DNA of 64,000 nucleotides from Firmicutes bacterium CAG:882 (GTDB lineage Bacteria; Bacillota; Clostridia; Lachnospirales; Lachnospiraceae), in contig FR895425.1 of NCBI GenBank assembly GCA_000435595.1, positions 1 through 64,000 of the forward strand, read 5' to 3'. Made by a program: the position numbers and the translations under genes. The notes beneath the pieces were generated by a model, which did no database searches, was not told the DNA's origin, and saw only the letters and a list, made by a program, of their open reading frames with translations. This document shows positions 43,454 to 53,512 of the stretch, piece after piece. Position 1 is the stretch's first letter. Each line of letters begins with the position of its first letter.

Positions 43454-44719
43454 ATGGGTATGACTATGACACAGAAGATTCTGGCTGCACATGCCGGTCT
43501 TCCTTATGTTGAGGCAGGACAGCTTATTGAGGCTGACCTTGATTTGGTTCTTGGAAACGATATAACATCACCTGTTGCCATTCATGAGATGGATAAGATG
43601 AAGGTCAATGGCGTATTTGATAAGGATAAGATTGCGCTTGTTCCTGATCATTTTGTACCGAATAAGGATATTAAGTCGGCAGAGCATTGCAAGTGTGTGA
43701 GAGAATTTGCAAAGAGAAATGACATTACCAACTATTTCGAGGTTGGACAGATGGGAATTGAGCATGCACTTCTTCCTGAGAAAGGACTCACCGTTGCGGG
43801 CGACGTTGTAATCGGTGCCGATTCACATACCTGTACTTACGGAGCACTTGGAGCATTCTCAACCGGTGTCGGCTCTACGGATATGGCAGCGGGAATGGCT
43901 ACAGGCAAGGCTTGGTTTAAGGTACCTTCAGCGATTAAGTTCGTGCTTACAGGCAAGCCTTCTAAGTGGGTGAGCGGCAAGGATGTAATTCTTCACATTA
44001 TAGGAATGATTGGTGTTGACGGTGCACTTTACAAGTCAATGGAGTTCGTTGGTGACGGAATAAAGAGTCTTTCAATGGATGACAGATTTACAATTGCCAA
44101 CATGGCTATTGAAGCAGGTGGAAAGAATGGAATTTTCCCTGTAGATGATATTGCAGAGGCATATATTAAGGAACATTCGAACAAAAAATACACGATATAT
44201 GAGGCTGATGAGGATGCCGTATATGATGAGACATACACTATAGACCTTAGCACACTTAAGCCTACAGTTGCATTTCCTCATCTTCCTGAGAATACGCACA
44301 CGGTTGATGAAGCAGGAGATATCAAAATTGATCAGGTTGTAATCGGCTCATGTACTAACGGAAGACTTGACGATCTTCGTATTGCAGCAGAGGTTCTTGA
44401 AGGGAGAAAGGTTGCAAAGGGACTCAGAGTCATCGTAATTCCGGCAACACAGGCAATTTATCTTCAGGCGATGGAGGAAGGTCTTTTAAAGACATTTATC
44501 GAAGCGGGAGCTGTTGTGAGTACGCCTACATGCGGGCCTTGCCTTGGAGGATACATGGGTATTCTTGCTGAGGGCGAGAGATGTGTCTCGACGACTAACC
44601 GTAACTTCGTAGGACGTATGGGACATGTAAAGTCGGAGTTATATCTTGCAAGCCCGGCAGTGGCTGCTGCAAGTGCCGTGACAGGAAAAATAAGTGAACC
44701 TGCAGAACTTGGTCTGTAG
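43454..44719 (+). CDS. leuC: 3-isopropylmalate dehydratase large subunit
   Basis: 421 residues, the length of the archaeal/clostridial LeuC (HacA-like) branch. It is an aconitase-family hydro-lyase that with LeuD isomerises 2- to 3-isopropylmalate in leucine synthesis. Aconitase motifs are [15 protein letters not shown] (first cluster Cys, about residues 122-136), [12 protein letters not shown] (about 297-308) and [10 protein letters not shown] (last two Cys of the 4Fe-4S cluster, about 357-366). An AGGAA site precedes the ATG. leuD follows after 17 bases. The LysR gene is divergent. Confidence 0.95.
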   Translation: MGMTMTQKILAAHAGLPYVEAGQLIEADLDLVLGNDITSPVAIHEMDKMKVNGVFDKDKIALVPDHFVPNKDIKSAEHCKCVREFAKRNDITNYFEVGQMGIEHALLPEKGLTVAGDVVIGADSHTCTYGALGAFSTGVGSTDMAAGMATGKAWFKVPSAIKFVLTGKPSKWVSGKDVILHIIGMIGVDGALYKSMEFVGDGIKSLSMDDRFTIANMAIEAGGKNGIFPVDDIAEAYIKEHSNKKYTIYEADEDAVYDETYTIDLSTLKPTVAFPHLPENTHTVDEAGDIKIDQVVIGSCTNGRLDDLRIAAEVLEGRKVAKGLRVIVIPATQAIYLQAMEEGLLKTFIEAGAVVSTPTCGPCLGGYMGILAEGERCVSTTNRNFVGRMGHVKSELYLASPAVAAASAVTGKISEPAELGL

Positions 44720-44736
44720 ATGAATGGAGGATTAAT

Positions 44737-45222
44737 ATGAAAGCATCAGGAAGAGTGTTCAAATTTGGAGATAATGTAGATACGGATGTTATCATTCCGG
44801 CAAGATATCTCAATTCATCCGACCCTGCAGAGCTTGCAACACACTGCATGGAGGATATAGACAAGGATTTTGTAAAGAAGGTAAAAAAGGGAGACATAAT
44901 CGTTGCCGACAAGAACTTCGGCTGTGGCTCATCAAGAGAGCATGCTCCGATTGCCATCAAGGCTGCCGGTGTGAGCTGTGTTATAGCGGAGACATTTGCG
45001 AGAATTTTCTACCGCAATGCAATCAATATAGGTCTGCCAATCATCGAGTGTGCTGAGGCTAGCAGGGATATTGAGGATGGTGATGAGGTTGAGATTGATT
45101 TTGACAGCGGTGTCATAACTAATGTGACCAAGAATAAGCAGTACAAGGGACAGGCATTTCCTGAGTTCATGCAGAAGCTCATTGCCGCCGGCGGTCTTAT
45201 CAATTACATTAACAATAAGTAG
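44737..45222 (+). CDS. leuD: 3-isopropylmalate dehydratase small subunit
   Basis: 161 residues, the swivel domain of isopropylmalate isomerase. Motifs [14 protein letters not shown] (about residues 11-24) and [21 protein letters not shown] (about 51-71) bind substrate and are diagnostic. AATGGAGG precedes the ATG. The 3' end overlaps the convergent AP2-domain gene by 14 bases, with no terminator between them. leuA and leuB are not in the window. Confidence 0.95.
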   Translation: MKASGRVFKFGDNVDTDVIIPARYLNSSDPAELATHCMEDIDKDFVKKVKKGDIIVADKNFGCGSSREHAPIAIKAAGVSCVIAETFARIFYRNAINIGLPIIECAEASRDIEDGDEVEIDFDSGVITNVTKNKQYKGQAFPEFMQKLIAAGGLINYINNK

Positions 45223-46015
45223 AGACATAATCACGAAAGCGTTTTGACAGCTTTACTGAATTGTAGAGCTTGGCGTATTCGATGGCAGATATATCTTCGA
45301 GATAGTTTTCAGGGTATGCTTTTGTGCAGCCCTTGTCATGAAGCATTGCGACAGCCTTGTTGTAGGCTATCGCAGCTTCGTTCTCAGAGCTGTATCTTCC
45401 TATTATATAGTTGCCATTGATGTGGATGCGGGAACGGTAGCTTACGCGGCCGTTCTTTTTTATTGCCTCGACACCGTGGTAGCGGTTGATTATTCTTATA
45501 TTGTCATAGCGGTAATCGCTGTCGTCACCGTTAATAAATTCATAGTCACGGCCTTTGACCGCATGGCTTCTTATTCCGTATCTGGATAATATATTGACCT
45601 GCATGCCGTAATCCGCCACAAACAGGTATCCCTGCCGCTTTATTATTGTGTGGTTTGAATAGTAAAAGAGGTCATCGACATTGAATTTGAGTGCCTCATT
45701 CTCGGAAAGAAAATACATAAAATAATTCTTCATCATATATATTGGTGTCTTTATATAGATTCCTTTATCACGAAAATTGAGCAGTATGACATATTTATCG
45801 AAGCTCAGGACACGGCAGTGTGAGTGGTAGTCCTCTGACGTACACTCACAGTTACATGAGCCGGTTATGGCAAGAGCCTCGGTGTAGGCGAGGTTAGCTT
45901 CCGCCTCGGTTGGAAAGCTGCCGAGACTTATATGCTTGTTTTTGTATGTAAATGACGAGCGGTAATATATGGTGCCATCTTTTTTCTGAGCCTTGAATGC
46001 GCCGGGTAATGCCAT
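45209..46015 (-). CDS. AP2/ERF-like DNA-binding domain protein
   Basis: 268 residues with two AP2-like domains. The N-terminal one is [35 protein letters not shown] (about residues 14-48). The C-terminal one is [32 protein letters not shown] (about 195-226). Between them lies a region with [14 protein letters not shown], like the NUMOD/HNH-linked part of phage AP2 proteins (usually NxxDNRxxNLR). Bacterial AP2 domains mostly occur in homing-endonuclease and phage proteins; here the HNH motif is not seen. A motif [14 protein letters not shown] at about 53-66 could bind a metal. ACGGAG precedes the ATG. Likely a DNA-binding or regulatory protein of mobile descent. Confidence 0.7.
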   Translation of the reverse strand: MALPGAFKAQKKDGTIYYRSSFTYKNKHISLGSFPTEAEANLAYTEALAITGSCNCECTSEDYHSHCRVLSFDKYVILLNFRDKGIYIKTPIYMMKNYFMYFLSENEALKFNVDDLFYYSNHTIIKRQGYLFVADYGMQVNILSRYGIRSHAVKGRDYEFINGDDSDYRYDNIRIINRYHGVEAIKKNGRVSYRSRIHINGNYIIGRYSSENEAAIAYNKAVAMLHDKGCTKAYPENYLEDISAIEYAKLYNSVKLSKRFRDYVSTYC

Positions 46016-46405
46016 GGTTTTCTCCGTTTCTTCCTAGTTAAAGATTCCGATATCAATTATAGCCTCAGAAGCCTGCTCTTGCAATGTAAAAGAACCTGAA
46101 AATGTAAGAAAATGTAAGAATTTACATTTTGCATGCAGCATGCTCCATTTTGAACCTGAATTCGTGGCAATTATCCCACTTAAATACTTAAAAAATCCAA
46201 AAAATAAGCTGTTTTCCCCCACTTTTTGAAAATAAATTCGGAGAAAAGACGGTAATAATAAATTCGCCGTTTTACCATAAAAAAATATCAATAGGCAAAA
46301 GTTACAAAAAATATGAATAAAAACACAAAAATTAGGGCATAATTCCGAATAAAATTGTTACAAAATTGTTACAAAAGACGTTTTTCACAAAAAACGGAGT
46401 TTTGA
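46016..46405. other. Intergenic region, A+T-rich with short repeats
   Basis: No gene supported. It contains GAAAATGTAA twice followed by TTTACATTTT (hairpin near 46096-46130), the direct repeat AATAAATTCG (46229 and 46258) and AAAATTGTTAC twice near 46350-46375. A leftward promoter for the AP2 gene must lie here but is not clear. Confidence 0.4.
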
Positions 46406-46433
46406 TTGACAAAAATGAAATCGTAAATATAAT
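46406..46433 (+). promoter_or_regulatory. Promoter of the SleB-like hydrolase gene
   Basis: TTGACA (46406-46411), 16-base spacer, TATAAT (46428-46433), both perfect consensus hexamers. Confidence 0.8.
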
Positions 46434-46479
46434 TGCAACAAGAACGAAAAAACATTTATTTGAATGAGAGGTTTTTAAG

Positions 46480-47277
46480 ATGAAGAATATTTTTTCGCTC
46501 TTTAATGGTGTTTTTTGTTTCTTTAAAACCATTACCAAGAGTATGTACAGAAGATGTGCCATTATTGCTTCAGGTTCTGCGGTAATTGCGGTTGTGTGTC
46601 TTAACTCGACATGCTATGGCGGAGGTGGAAAGAACAATGTCGTTTCATCATATACGGGAACCGGACAGGTTGCGGAGGATGAAGAAACGGACGATGACAC
46701 TGATGAAGAGACAACAGTATTCACATCACTGATCAATTCAGACATGACATTGGAAAACGAAAATTATGCCAGACCGCTGCTTGACATGAGTTTAGAGGAT
46801 AATATTTCGAAATACCGTTGTGTCTATGTTGATGTGAATGAAATGCGGATGGCAGAAGAAGCACTTGTGAGTGCGGATTATATCAATCCGATTATTACAA
46901 TCACGGACGAGGAATACAATAACCTTGTTCGAATTGTTGAGGCGGAGGCAACGGGACTTGACATTAAGGCGAAGATTCTTGTTGCGAATGTAGTTATCAA
47001 CAGAGTATTTTCAAATGATTTTCCTAACAATGTAACAGATGTTATTTTTCAGGAGAACGGAGCACAGTTTCAGCCGGTTATGGACGGAAGATACTATTCG
47101 GTATCGCTTACGGACACTTCTTATGAAGCGGTTGACAGAGCACTTGTCGGAGAGGATTATTCTGAGGGAGCACTTTTCTTTGCGGCTACGGCATCAGCAG
47201 GTGACGGAAGCTGGTTTGCAACTCACCTAAGAAGACTCTTTGAGTATAATGGACATGTATTCTTTGGATATTATTAA
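46480..47277 (+). CDS. SleB/CwlJ-family cell wall hydrolase
   Basis: 265 residues. A basic N-terminus and hydrophobic segment (about residues 20-45) suggest a signal peptide or membrane anchor. An acidic linker (EDEETDDDTDEETT) follows, then the Hydrolase_2 domain (about 140-265): ITDEEYNNLVRIVEAEATG, ILVANVVINRVFSNDFPNNVTDVIFQ, then FFAATASAGDGSWFATHL and GHVFFGYY. The Glu in EAEA is the expected catalytic residue. The family degrades peptidoglycan, in spore formers during germination, but is also vegetative in Lachnospiraceae. GAGAGG precedes the ATG. Confidence 0.85.
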   Translation: MKNIFSLFNGVFCFFKTITKSMYRRCAIIASGSAVIAVVCLNSTCYGGGGKNNVVSSYTGTGQVAEDEETDDDTDEETTVFTSLINSDMTLENENYARPLLDMSLEDNISKYRCVYVDVNEMRMAEEALVSADYINPIITITDEEYNNLVRIVEAEATGLDIKAKILVANVVINRVFSNDFPNNVTDVIFQENGAQFQPVMDGRYYSVSLTDTSYEAVDRALVGEDYSEGALFFAATASAGDGSWFATHLRRLFEYNGHVFFGYY

Positions 47278-47305
47278 GGAATTAAGGAAATACTGAAGAA
47301 TTTAC

Positions 47306-47334
47306 TTGTTTAATGAAATAAAGTGTGATAAAAT
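47306..47334 (+). promoter_or_regulatory. Candidate promoter of thrC
   Basis: TTGTTT (47306-47311), 17-base spacer, TAAAAT (47329-47334). Its transcription start would fall inside the terminator stem that follows, so thrC mRNA would escape that terminator. Confidence 0.5.
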
Positions 47335-47335
47335 G

Positions 47336-47365
47336 GGCGATAAGTATTAAGCTTATCGCCTTTTT
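47336..47365 (+). terminator. Rho-independent terminator of the SleB-like gene
   Basis: GGCGATAAG (47336-47344) and CTTATCGCC (47352-47360) form a perfect 9-bp stem with a 7-base loop, followed by TTTTT. Confidence 0.85.
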
Positions 47366-47426
47366 ATTGCGTTTTACGACGCAGGGTGTTACTGAAAATA
47401 ACAAAAATGATCTTGTGGAGGATGCT

Positions 47427-48914
47427 ATGGAATTATTTTATAAAAGTACCAGGGATGACAATGTGAAGGTCACTGCTTCTAAGGCAATTCTTAAGGGTCT
47501 TGCAGATGACGGCGGACTGTTTGTGCCGGAGAGTATACCTGTTCTTGATAAGAGCTTTGAAGAGCTTTCAAAGCTGAGCTACGGAGAGGTTGCTTATGAA
47601 GTTATGAAGCTTTTCTTTACGGATTTTACAGAGGAAGAACTCAAAAACTGTATTGCCAATGCTTATGACAGCAAGTTCGACACCCCTGAGATAGCACCGC
47701 TTGTCAAGGCGGATGGTGCATATTTCCTTGAATTATTTCACGGTGCTACAATTGCATTCAAGGATATGGCATTATCAATTCTTCCACATCTTATGACAAC
47801 ATCAGCGAGAAAGAATAACATTAAGAATGATATTGTTATTCTGACGGCAACATCCGGTGATACAGGCAAGGCTGCTCTTGCCGGTTTTGCCGATGTCAAG
47901 GGAACCAAGATAATCGTGTTCTATCCTAAGGACGGCGTAAGTCCTATTCAGGAAAAGCAGATGGTTACACAGAAGGGCGATAATACTTATGTAGTTGGAA
48001 TTAAGGGTAACTTCGACGATGCCCAGACCGGCGTTAAGAATATATTCGGTGACAAGGAGCTTGCGGCAGAGCTTGATGCGGCAGGATATCAGTTCTCATC
48101 AGCCAATTCAATCAACATAGGAAGGCTTGTTCCGCAGATAGTTTATTATGTATATTCATATGTTAAGCTTCTTGCCAATGAAGAGATTATGTCAGGTGAG
48201 AAAATTAATGTTGTGGTACCTACAGGTAATTTCGGCAACATTCTGGCTGCCTTCTATGCAAAGAACATGGGACTTCCGATTGCAAAGTTAATCTGTGCGT
48301 CGAATGAGAACAAGGTTTTGTATGATTTCTTCAGCACAGGTGTATATGACAGAAACAGAGAGTTTAAGCTTACAAGCTCCCCTTCAATGGATATTCTTAT
48401 ATCGAGCAATCTTGAGAGACTTATTTACCGCATTGCAGGTGGTTCGGCAGAGGAAAATAAGAAACTCATGGCACAGCTTAAGGATAACGGCAGATATGAG
48501 ATTTCTGACAAGATGAGGGCAGAGCTTGGTGATTTCTACGGCAATTATGCGAGCGAGCAGGAGACGGCGCAGACTATAAAGAAGCTCTATGAAGACACAG
48601 GATATGTAATTGATACACATACGGCTGTTGCTGCAGCAGTATATCATAAGTATGCCGCAAATGGAGATAGCAATAAGACCGTAATTGCTTCAACGGCAAG
48701 CCCGTTCAAGTTCACAAGAAGTGTAATGAATGCGATTGACGGTGAGAAATATGCAGACATGACGGATTTTGAATTGGTTGATGAGCTCTCTAAGATTGCC
48801 AATGTGGCAGTGCCTAAGGCAATAGAGGAGATAAGAACGGCACCTGTGCTTCACACAAGAGTATGTGACAGAACACAGATGAAAGAGACAGTGAAGGATA
48901 TTCTTAATGTATAA
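47427..48914 (+). CDS. thrC: Threonine synthase
   Basis: 495 residues, the long fold-type II PLP form. It converts O-phosphohomoserine to threonine. The N-terminus (YKSTRDDNVKVTASKAILKGLADDGGLFVPE) and the PLP-lysine motif FHGATIAFKDMAL (Lys112) are typical, as are TATSGDTGKAAL and VPTGNFGNILAAF. The start is the ATG after GTGGAGG; upstream in-frame codons lack a ribosome site. It stands alone between two terminators. asd at 3.4 kb serves the same pathway. Confidence 0.95.
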   Translation: MELFYKSTRDDNVKVTASKAILKGLADDGGLFVPESIPVLDKSFEELSKLSYGEVAYEVMKLFFTDFTEEELKNCIANAYDSKFDTPEIAPLVKADGAYFLELFHGATIAFKDMALSILPHLMTTSARKNNIKNDIVILTATSGDTGKAALAGFADVKGTKIIVFYPKDGVSPIQEKQMVTQKGDNTYVVGIKGNFDDAQTGVKNIFGDKELAAELDAAGYQFSSANSINIGRLVPQIVYYVYSYVKLLANEEIMSGEKINVVVPTGNFGNILAAFYAKNMGLPIAKLICASNENKVLYDFFSTGVYDRNREFKLTSSPSMDILISSNLERLIYRIAGGSAEENKKLMAQLKDNGRYEISDKMRAELGDFYGNYASEQETAQTIKKLYEDTGYVIDTHTAVAAAVYHKYAANGDSNKTVIASTASPFKFTRSVMNAIDGEKYADMTDFELVDELSKIANVAVPKAIEEIRTAPVLHTRVCDRTQMKETVKDILNV

Positions 48915-48935
48915 TAAAAATACTTAACGATAATG

Positions 48936-48982
48936 AACCATGCTATTGTTAGTTGACGATTAACGGTAGTATGGTTTTTTGC
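48936..48982 (+). terminator. Rho-independent terminator of thrC
   Basis: AACCATGCTATTGTTA (48936-48951) pairs with TAACGGTAGTATGGTT (48961-48976, G-T pairs included), then TTTT. Confidence 0.85.
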
Positions 48983-48992
48983 ATAAAAACGC

Positions 48993-49021
48993 TTGAAAAG
49001 AGCCGGATTTTGTTATAGTAT
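48993..49021 (+). promoter_or_regulatory. Promoter of the parE-type gene
   Basis: TTGAAA (48993-48998), 17-base spacer, TAGTAT (49016-49021). Confidence 0.6.
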
Positions 49022-49059
49022 AGAACATATATTTGCTTTTTGGAATTTTGGAGGAGTTT

Positions 49060-50982
49060 ATGGCGGAGAAGAAACAGGATTATGGTGCCGGAAGCATTAC
49101 TATCTTAGAAGGACTTGAGGCGGTCAGAAAGCGTCCGGGAATGTATATAGGAAGTGTTTCCACTAAGGGACTTAATCATCTCATATATGAGATTGCCGAT
49201 AACGCGGTGGATGAGCATCTTGCCGGTTACTGTGATTCTATATGGGTTACACTTAATAATGATGGGACGGCTGTGATTAAGGATAACGGTAGAGGTATAC
49301 CGGTGGGTATACATCCTAAGGCGGGAATTCCGGCGGTTGAAGTTGTATTTACGATGCTTCATGCCGGAGGCAAATTCGGCGACGGGGCATACAAGATTTC
49401 GGGAGGACTTCACGGAGTAGGTGCATCGGTTGTCAATGCACTGTCGAGATGGCTTGAAGTTGAGATAAGACAGGACGGAAAGGTGTACAGACAGCGGTAT
49501 GAACGCGGACATGTCATGGCACCGCTTGCAGAAACCGGCACATGCAGGAAGAATGATACCGGAACGACTGTTACCTTCCTTCCTGATGATGAGATATTTG
49601 AAAAGACATATTTTAAAGCTGATCAGGTAAAAAGCCGACTTCATGAGACAGCTTATCTTAATCCGGGACTTACAATCTATTTTGAAAATAAGAGAAGCGG
49701 AGAGGCGGAGTCGGATGTATTTCATGAGCCGGACGGAATTAAGGCTTATGTAAAGGCACTCAATGAAGGGCTTGATACGCTTCATGATGTTATATATTAC
49801 AAGCATACGAGCGAGGGCATAGAGGTGGAGTGTGCCGTTCAGTTCGTTGATGCTTTTCAGGAGAATATTCTCGGCTTCTGTAACAACATTTACACGCAGG
49901 AGGGCGGAACACATCTGACAGGTTTTAAGACCAAGTTTACGGTTGTAATCAACCAGTACGCGAGAGAGCTTGGAATTCTTAAGGATAAGGATGTCAATTT
50001 TACCGGGCAGGATGTACGAAACGGAATGACGGCGGTTATCGCCGTAAAGCACCCTGAACCGAGGTTTGAGGGGCAGACTAAGACAAAGCTTGACAATCAG
50101 GACGCGGGCAAGGTTGTTGCGGAGGTTACGGGCGATGAGCTTGTGCGCTATTTTGACAAGAATCTTGAGACATTAAAGACAGTTATAGCCTGTGCAGAGA
50201 AGTCAGCTAAGATTCGTAAGGCTGAGGAGAAGGCTAAGACCAATCTGCTTGTTAAGCAGAAGTTCTCGTGCGACAGCAATGGAAAGCTCGCCAATTGTGA
50301 GAGCCGCAACCCTGAGGAATGCGAGGTATTCATAGTTGAGGGAGATTCGGCAGGAGGTTCTGCAAAGACAGCGAGAAACAGACGCACACAGGCCATACTT
50401 CCAATCAGAGGTAAGACTCTCAATGTAGAGAAGGCTACAATGGATAAGGTGCTCGCCAATGCAGAGATTAAGACAATGATAACCAGCTTTGGCTGTGGAT
50501 TCGCGGAAGGCTATGGCAATGATTTCGATATAACCAAGCTAAGATACAATAAGATTATTATTATGACTGATGCGGATGTTGATGGAGCGCATATTGCGAC
50601 GCTTCTTCTTACATTCTTTTATCGTTTCATGCCAGAGCTTATACAGGAGGGACATGTTTATCTGGCAACGCCGCCATTGTATAAGGTTGTTCCTAAGAAA
50701 GGGGAGGGGCAGTATCTGTACGATGACAAGGCGCTTGAAAAGTACAGAAAGACACATACATGCAGTTTTACACTGCAGAGATATAAGGGACTTGGAGAGA
50801 TGGATGCAGAGCAGCTATGGGAGACAACGCTCAATCCGGAGACAAGAATCCTTAAGCGCGTTGAGATTGAGGATGCGAAGATGGCATCGGATGTCACTGC
50901 TATGCTTATGGGAAGCGATGTAGAGCCGAGACGCAGATTTATATATGAGCATGCACACGATGCTGAGCTTGATCTGGCATAA
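49060..50982 (+). CDS. parE: Type IIA topoisomerase subunit B (ParE/GyrB-like)
   Basis: 640 residues from the ATG after TTGGAGGAG. The GHKL ATPase domain has LEAVRKRPGMYIGS (about residues 17-30), DNGRGIPVG and GGLHGVGASVVNALS. The TOPRIM domain has EVFIVEGDSAGGSAK (about 429-443) and MTDADVDGAHI (about 505-515). It pairs with the subunit A gene 204 bases downstream. Together they relax or supercoil DNA and unlink chromosomes. The partner lacks a GyrA box, which favours the topoisomerase IV-like reading (ParE), but ParE and GyrB are hard to tell apart by eye in Clostridia. Confidence 0.9.
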   Translation: MAEKKQDYGAGSITILEGLEAVRKRPGMYIGSVSTKGLNHLIYEIADNAVDEHLAGYCDSIWVTLNNDGTAVIKDNGRGIPVGIHPKAGIPAVEVVFTMLHAGGKFGDGAYKISGGLHGVGASVVNALSRWLEVEIRQDGKVYRQRYERGHVMAPLAETGTCRKNDTGTTVTFLPDDEIFEKTYFKADQVKSRLHETAYLNPGLTIYFENKRSGEAESDVFHEPDGIKAYVKALNEGLDTLHDVIYYKHTSEGIEVECAVQFVDAFQENILGFCNNIYTQEGGTHLTGFKTKFTVVINQYARELGILKDKDVNFTGQDVRNGMTAVIAVKHPEPRFEGQTKTKLDNQDAGKVVAEVTGDELVRYFDKNLETLKTVIACAEKSAKIRKAEEKAKTNLLVKQKFSCDSNGKLANCESRNPEECEVFIVEGDSAGGSAKTARNRRTQAILPIRGKTLNVEKATMDKVLANAEIKTMITSFGCGFAEGYGNDFDITKLRYNKIIIMTDADVDGAHIATLLLTFFYRFMPELIQEGHVYLATPPLYKVVPKKGEGQYLYDDKALEKYRKTHTCSFTLQRYKGLGEMDAEQLWETTLNPETRILKRVEIEDAKMASDVTAMLMGSDVEPRRRFIYEHAHDAELDLA

Positions 50983-50999
50983 CGGTGTAAAAATATTGG

Positions 51000-51175
51000 G
51001 TCACTGAGGATACAGTGACGCGGAGAAATGGGGATTAGTGTGCAAAATAAGCTTGATAGCTTATTCTTGCACACATGCTATTTGTGCCGCAGGCGTCACA
51101 AAGTAGCATTTATCGTGGTCAAAATTTGAGATTTTGCCCACGATTCCTCCGGTAAGAAAGCATTGCCTGCGGAAT
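51000..51175 (+). promoter_or_regulatory. Run of five hairpins between parE and parC
   Basis: Consecutive inverted repeats: GTCACTG/CAGTGAC (51000-51019); GTGTGCAA..AATAAGC with GCTTATT.TTGCACAC (51038-51074); ATGCTA..TTTGTG with CAC AAAGTAGCAT (51075-51109); ATCGTGG..CAAAAT with ATTTTG..CACGAT (51112-51144); and ATTCC/GGAAT (51143-51175), which ends at the parC ribosome site. The second to fourth abut. None has a T run, so they are not simple terminators. They may be RNA processing or translation-control structures, or remnants of a palindromic element. Confidence 0.6.
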
Positions 51176-51185
51176 GGAGATTAAT

Positions 51186-53429
51186 ATGGCAGAACAAATT
51201 ATGCAGACAGAGTATTCGGAGCTGATGCAGAAATCATACATTGATTATTCCATGAGTGTAATAACGGCGCGTGCCGTACCGGATGTCCGCGACGGACTCA
51301 AGCCGGTTCAGAGACGTGTACTGTATGCCATGGAACAGCTTGGACTTAACTATGACAAGCCGCACCGTAAGTCGGCGCGTATTGTCGGAGATACGATGGG
51401 TAAATACCATCCGCATGGTGACAGCTCAATATACGATACACTTGTTGTACTTGAGCAGGATTTTAAGAAGGGAATGGCACTTGTCGACGGTCACGGCAAT
51501 TTTGGTTCCATAGAGGGTGATGGTGCCGCGGCAATGCGATATACGGAGGCAAAGCTAAAGAAGTTTACGCAGGATGTCTATCTTGCAGACCTTGATAAGA
51601 ATGTTGTTGATTTCATGCCGAACTTTGATGAGACGGAGAAAGAACCGGTGGTTCTTCCTGTTCGTGTTCCGAATCTTCTTGTCAATGGCTCCGAGGGTAT
51701 TGCAGTAGGTATGACGACGAGCATACCGACACATAATCTCGGTGAGGTTATCGATGCGGTTAAGGCATGCATGGATAATCCTGATATAACGACAGCCGAA
51801 CTTATGAATTACATAACGGGTCCTGATTTTCCTACAGGAGGCCTTGTGGTCAATAAGAGTGAGCTGCCTGATATCTATGAGAGCGGGACAGGAAAAATCA
51901 AGCTCAGGGGTAAGGTGGAGTTTGAACCGGCGGCAAAGAAGGGCGACAAGGATAAGCTTGTTGTTACCGAGATTCCGTATACCATGATCGGGGCGGGAAT
52001 AGGTAAGTTTATCTCAGATGTTGTCGATTTGATTGAGACAAAAAAGACTCAGGACATCACGGATATTTCCAACGAATCGTCCAAGGAGGGAATAAGAATC
52101 GTACTTGAGCTCAAGAAGAATGTTGATGTGGAGAAGTTAATCAACATGCTCTACAAAAAGACCAAGCTTGAGAATTCGTTCGGCGTGAACATGCTTGCAA
52201 TTGTTGACGGCAGACCTGAGACCTTAGGTCTTAAGCAGATTATAAAGCATCATATTGACTTCCAGTTTGAGCTTGCAACACGAAAATATACAACACTTCT
52301 CAACAAGGAGCTTGAGAACAAGGAAATAAAGGAAGGACTTATACGGGCCTGCAATATAATAGATCTGATTATTGAAATCCTTCGTGGAAGCAGGAATCTT
52401 AAGATGGCGAAGGAATGTCTTATAAGCGGCAATGGCGAGGGCATCAGCTTCAAGTCGGAGAAATCAAAGAAGGATGCGGCTAAGCTGCACTTTACGGAGA
52501 GACAGGCATCGGCTATTCTTGAGCTTCGTCTGTATAAGCTCATAGGACTCGAAATCCTTGCACTTGAGAAGGAGTATGAGGAGACGCTTGCGAGAATTGC
52601 TGAATATGAGGATATTCTTAACAGCAGAAGAACAATGGTCAAGGTTATAAAGAAAGACCTTGACAACATAAAGAAAGAGTATGCACTCCCGAGACGAACT
52701 GTTGTGGAGGACGCTGAAGAAGCGGTATTCGAGGAGCAGAAGATGGTTGAGCAGGAGGTGGTATTCCTGATGGACCGCTTTGGGTATGCCAAGACAATAG
52801 ATACGGCTGCCTATGAGAGAAATAAGGAAGCTGCACATGCTGAGAATAAGTATGTCTTCAACTGTATGAATACTGATAAGATATGCATATTTACGGACAA
52901 CGGCAATCTTCATCAGATTAAGGTGAAGGATATTCCTTTTGTGAAGTTCAGGGATAAAGGAACTCCTATAGACAACCTTGGCAATTACAGCAGTGCGGGC
53001 GAGGAGATTATATTCCTGTGCTGCAGTAGTCTGCTTGCCGGGCGCAAGCTTCTGTTTACGACGAAGAAAGCTATGATGAAGCTTGTCGATGGAGCCGAGT
53101 TCGATGTGTCTAAGAGGACGGTTGCGGCGACTAAGCTGTCAGAGAATGATCTGATAACAAGTATAGAGATTATCAGTGCCGTCAACACACAGAATGTTGT
53201 TCTTCAGACGGAGAACGGATATTTTCTTAAATTTATGTTGGAAGAGATACCGGAAAAGAAGAAGAGTGCGGTCGGTGTGCGCGGAATGAAGATTGATGAT
53301 AAGGATGCTGTGGATGAGGTATACCTGATTCCGGAGGATGCAGACATATCAATTCAGTACAAGGATAAGGACATCTCACTTAAGAAGCTTAAGCTGTCTA
53401 AGCGGGATGCCAAAGGACAGAAAAGGTAA
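51186..53429 (+). CDS. parC: Type IIA topoisomerase subunit A (ParC/GyrA-like)
   Basis: 747 residues from the ATG after GGAG; an ATG 12 bases earlier overlaps the ribosome site. The N-terminal breakage-reunion domain shows [25 protein letters not shown] (in two parts, about residues 19-43), the quinolone-region [11 protein letters not shown] (about 74-84) and the catalytic-Tyr motif AMRYTEAKL (about 116-124). A coiled-coil gate and a C-terminal domain of about 250 residues follow, with no GyrA box (QRRGGKG). It is shorter than typical GyrA (about 800 or more). This favours a ParC role, paired with the upstream subunit. Confidence 0.9.
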   Translation: MAEQIMQTEYSELMQKSYIDYSMSVITARAVPDVRDGLKPVQRRVLYAMEQLGLNYDKPHRKSARIVGDTMGKYHPHGDSSIYDTLVVLEQDFKKGMALVDGHGNFGSIEGDGAAAMRYTEAKLKKFTQDVYLADLDKNVVDFMPNFDETEKEPVVLPVRVPNLLVNGSEGIAVGMTTSIPTHNLGEVIDAVKACMDNPDITTAELMNYITGPDFPTGGLVVNKSELPDIYESGTGKIKLRGKVEFEPAAKKGDKDKLVVTEIPYTMIGAGIGKFISDVVDLIETKKTQDITDISNESSKEGIRIVLELKKNVDVEKLINMLYKKTKLENSFGVNMLAIVDGRPETLGLKQIIKHHIDFQFELATRKYTTLLNKELENKEIKEGLIRACNIIDLIIEILRGSRNLKMAKECLISGNGEGISFKSEKSKKDAAKLHFTERQASAILELRLYKLIGLEILALEKEYEETLARIAEYEDILNSRRTMVKVIKKDLDNIKKEYALPRRTVVEDAEEAVFEEQKMVEQEVVFLMDRFGYAKTIDTAAYERNKEAAHAENKYVFNCMNTDKICIFTDNGNLHQIKVKDIPFVKFRDKGTPIDNLGNYSSAGEEIIFLCCSSLLAGRKLLFTTKKAMMKLVDGAEFDVSKRTVAATKLSENDLITSIEIISAVNTQNVVLQTENGYFLKFMLEEIPEKKKSAVGVRGMKIDDKDAVDEVYLIPEDADISIQYKDKDISLKKLKLSKRDAKGQKR

Positions 53430-53432
53430 AAT

Positions 53433-53476
53433 AAATGAGTGGTTATTTCAATGCGAAATAACCACTCATTTTGTAT
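53433..53476. terminator. Strong terminator hairpin between parC and the lactonase gene
   Basis: AAATGAGTGGTTATTTC (53433-53449) and GAAATAACCACTCATTT (53455-53471) form a perfect 17-bp stem with A/T flanks. It can end both convergent genes. Confidence 0.9.
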
Positions 53477-53512
53477 TATCTGAGTATATGAAAATATCCG
53501 GCGCAATCAGCT

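Noticed and set aside
49105..50052. A 315-codon open frame on the minus strand inside parE
   Set aside because: Antisense to the conserved GHKL ATPase region; its composition is that of a codon-shadow frame.
49060..53429. Calling the pair gyrB-gyrA
   Set aside because: Subunit A is short and has no GyrA box, and no dnaA/dnaN/recF context is present. The ParE/ParC reading is preferred, though not certain.
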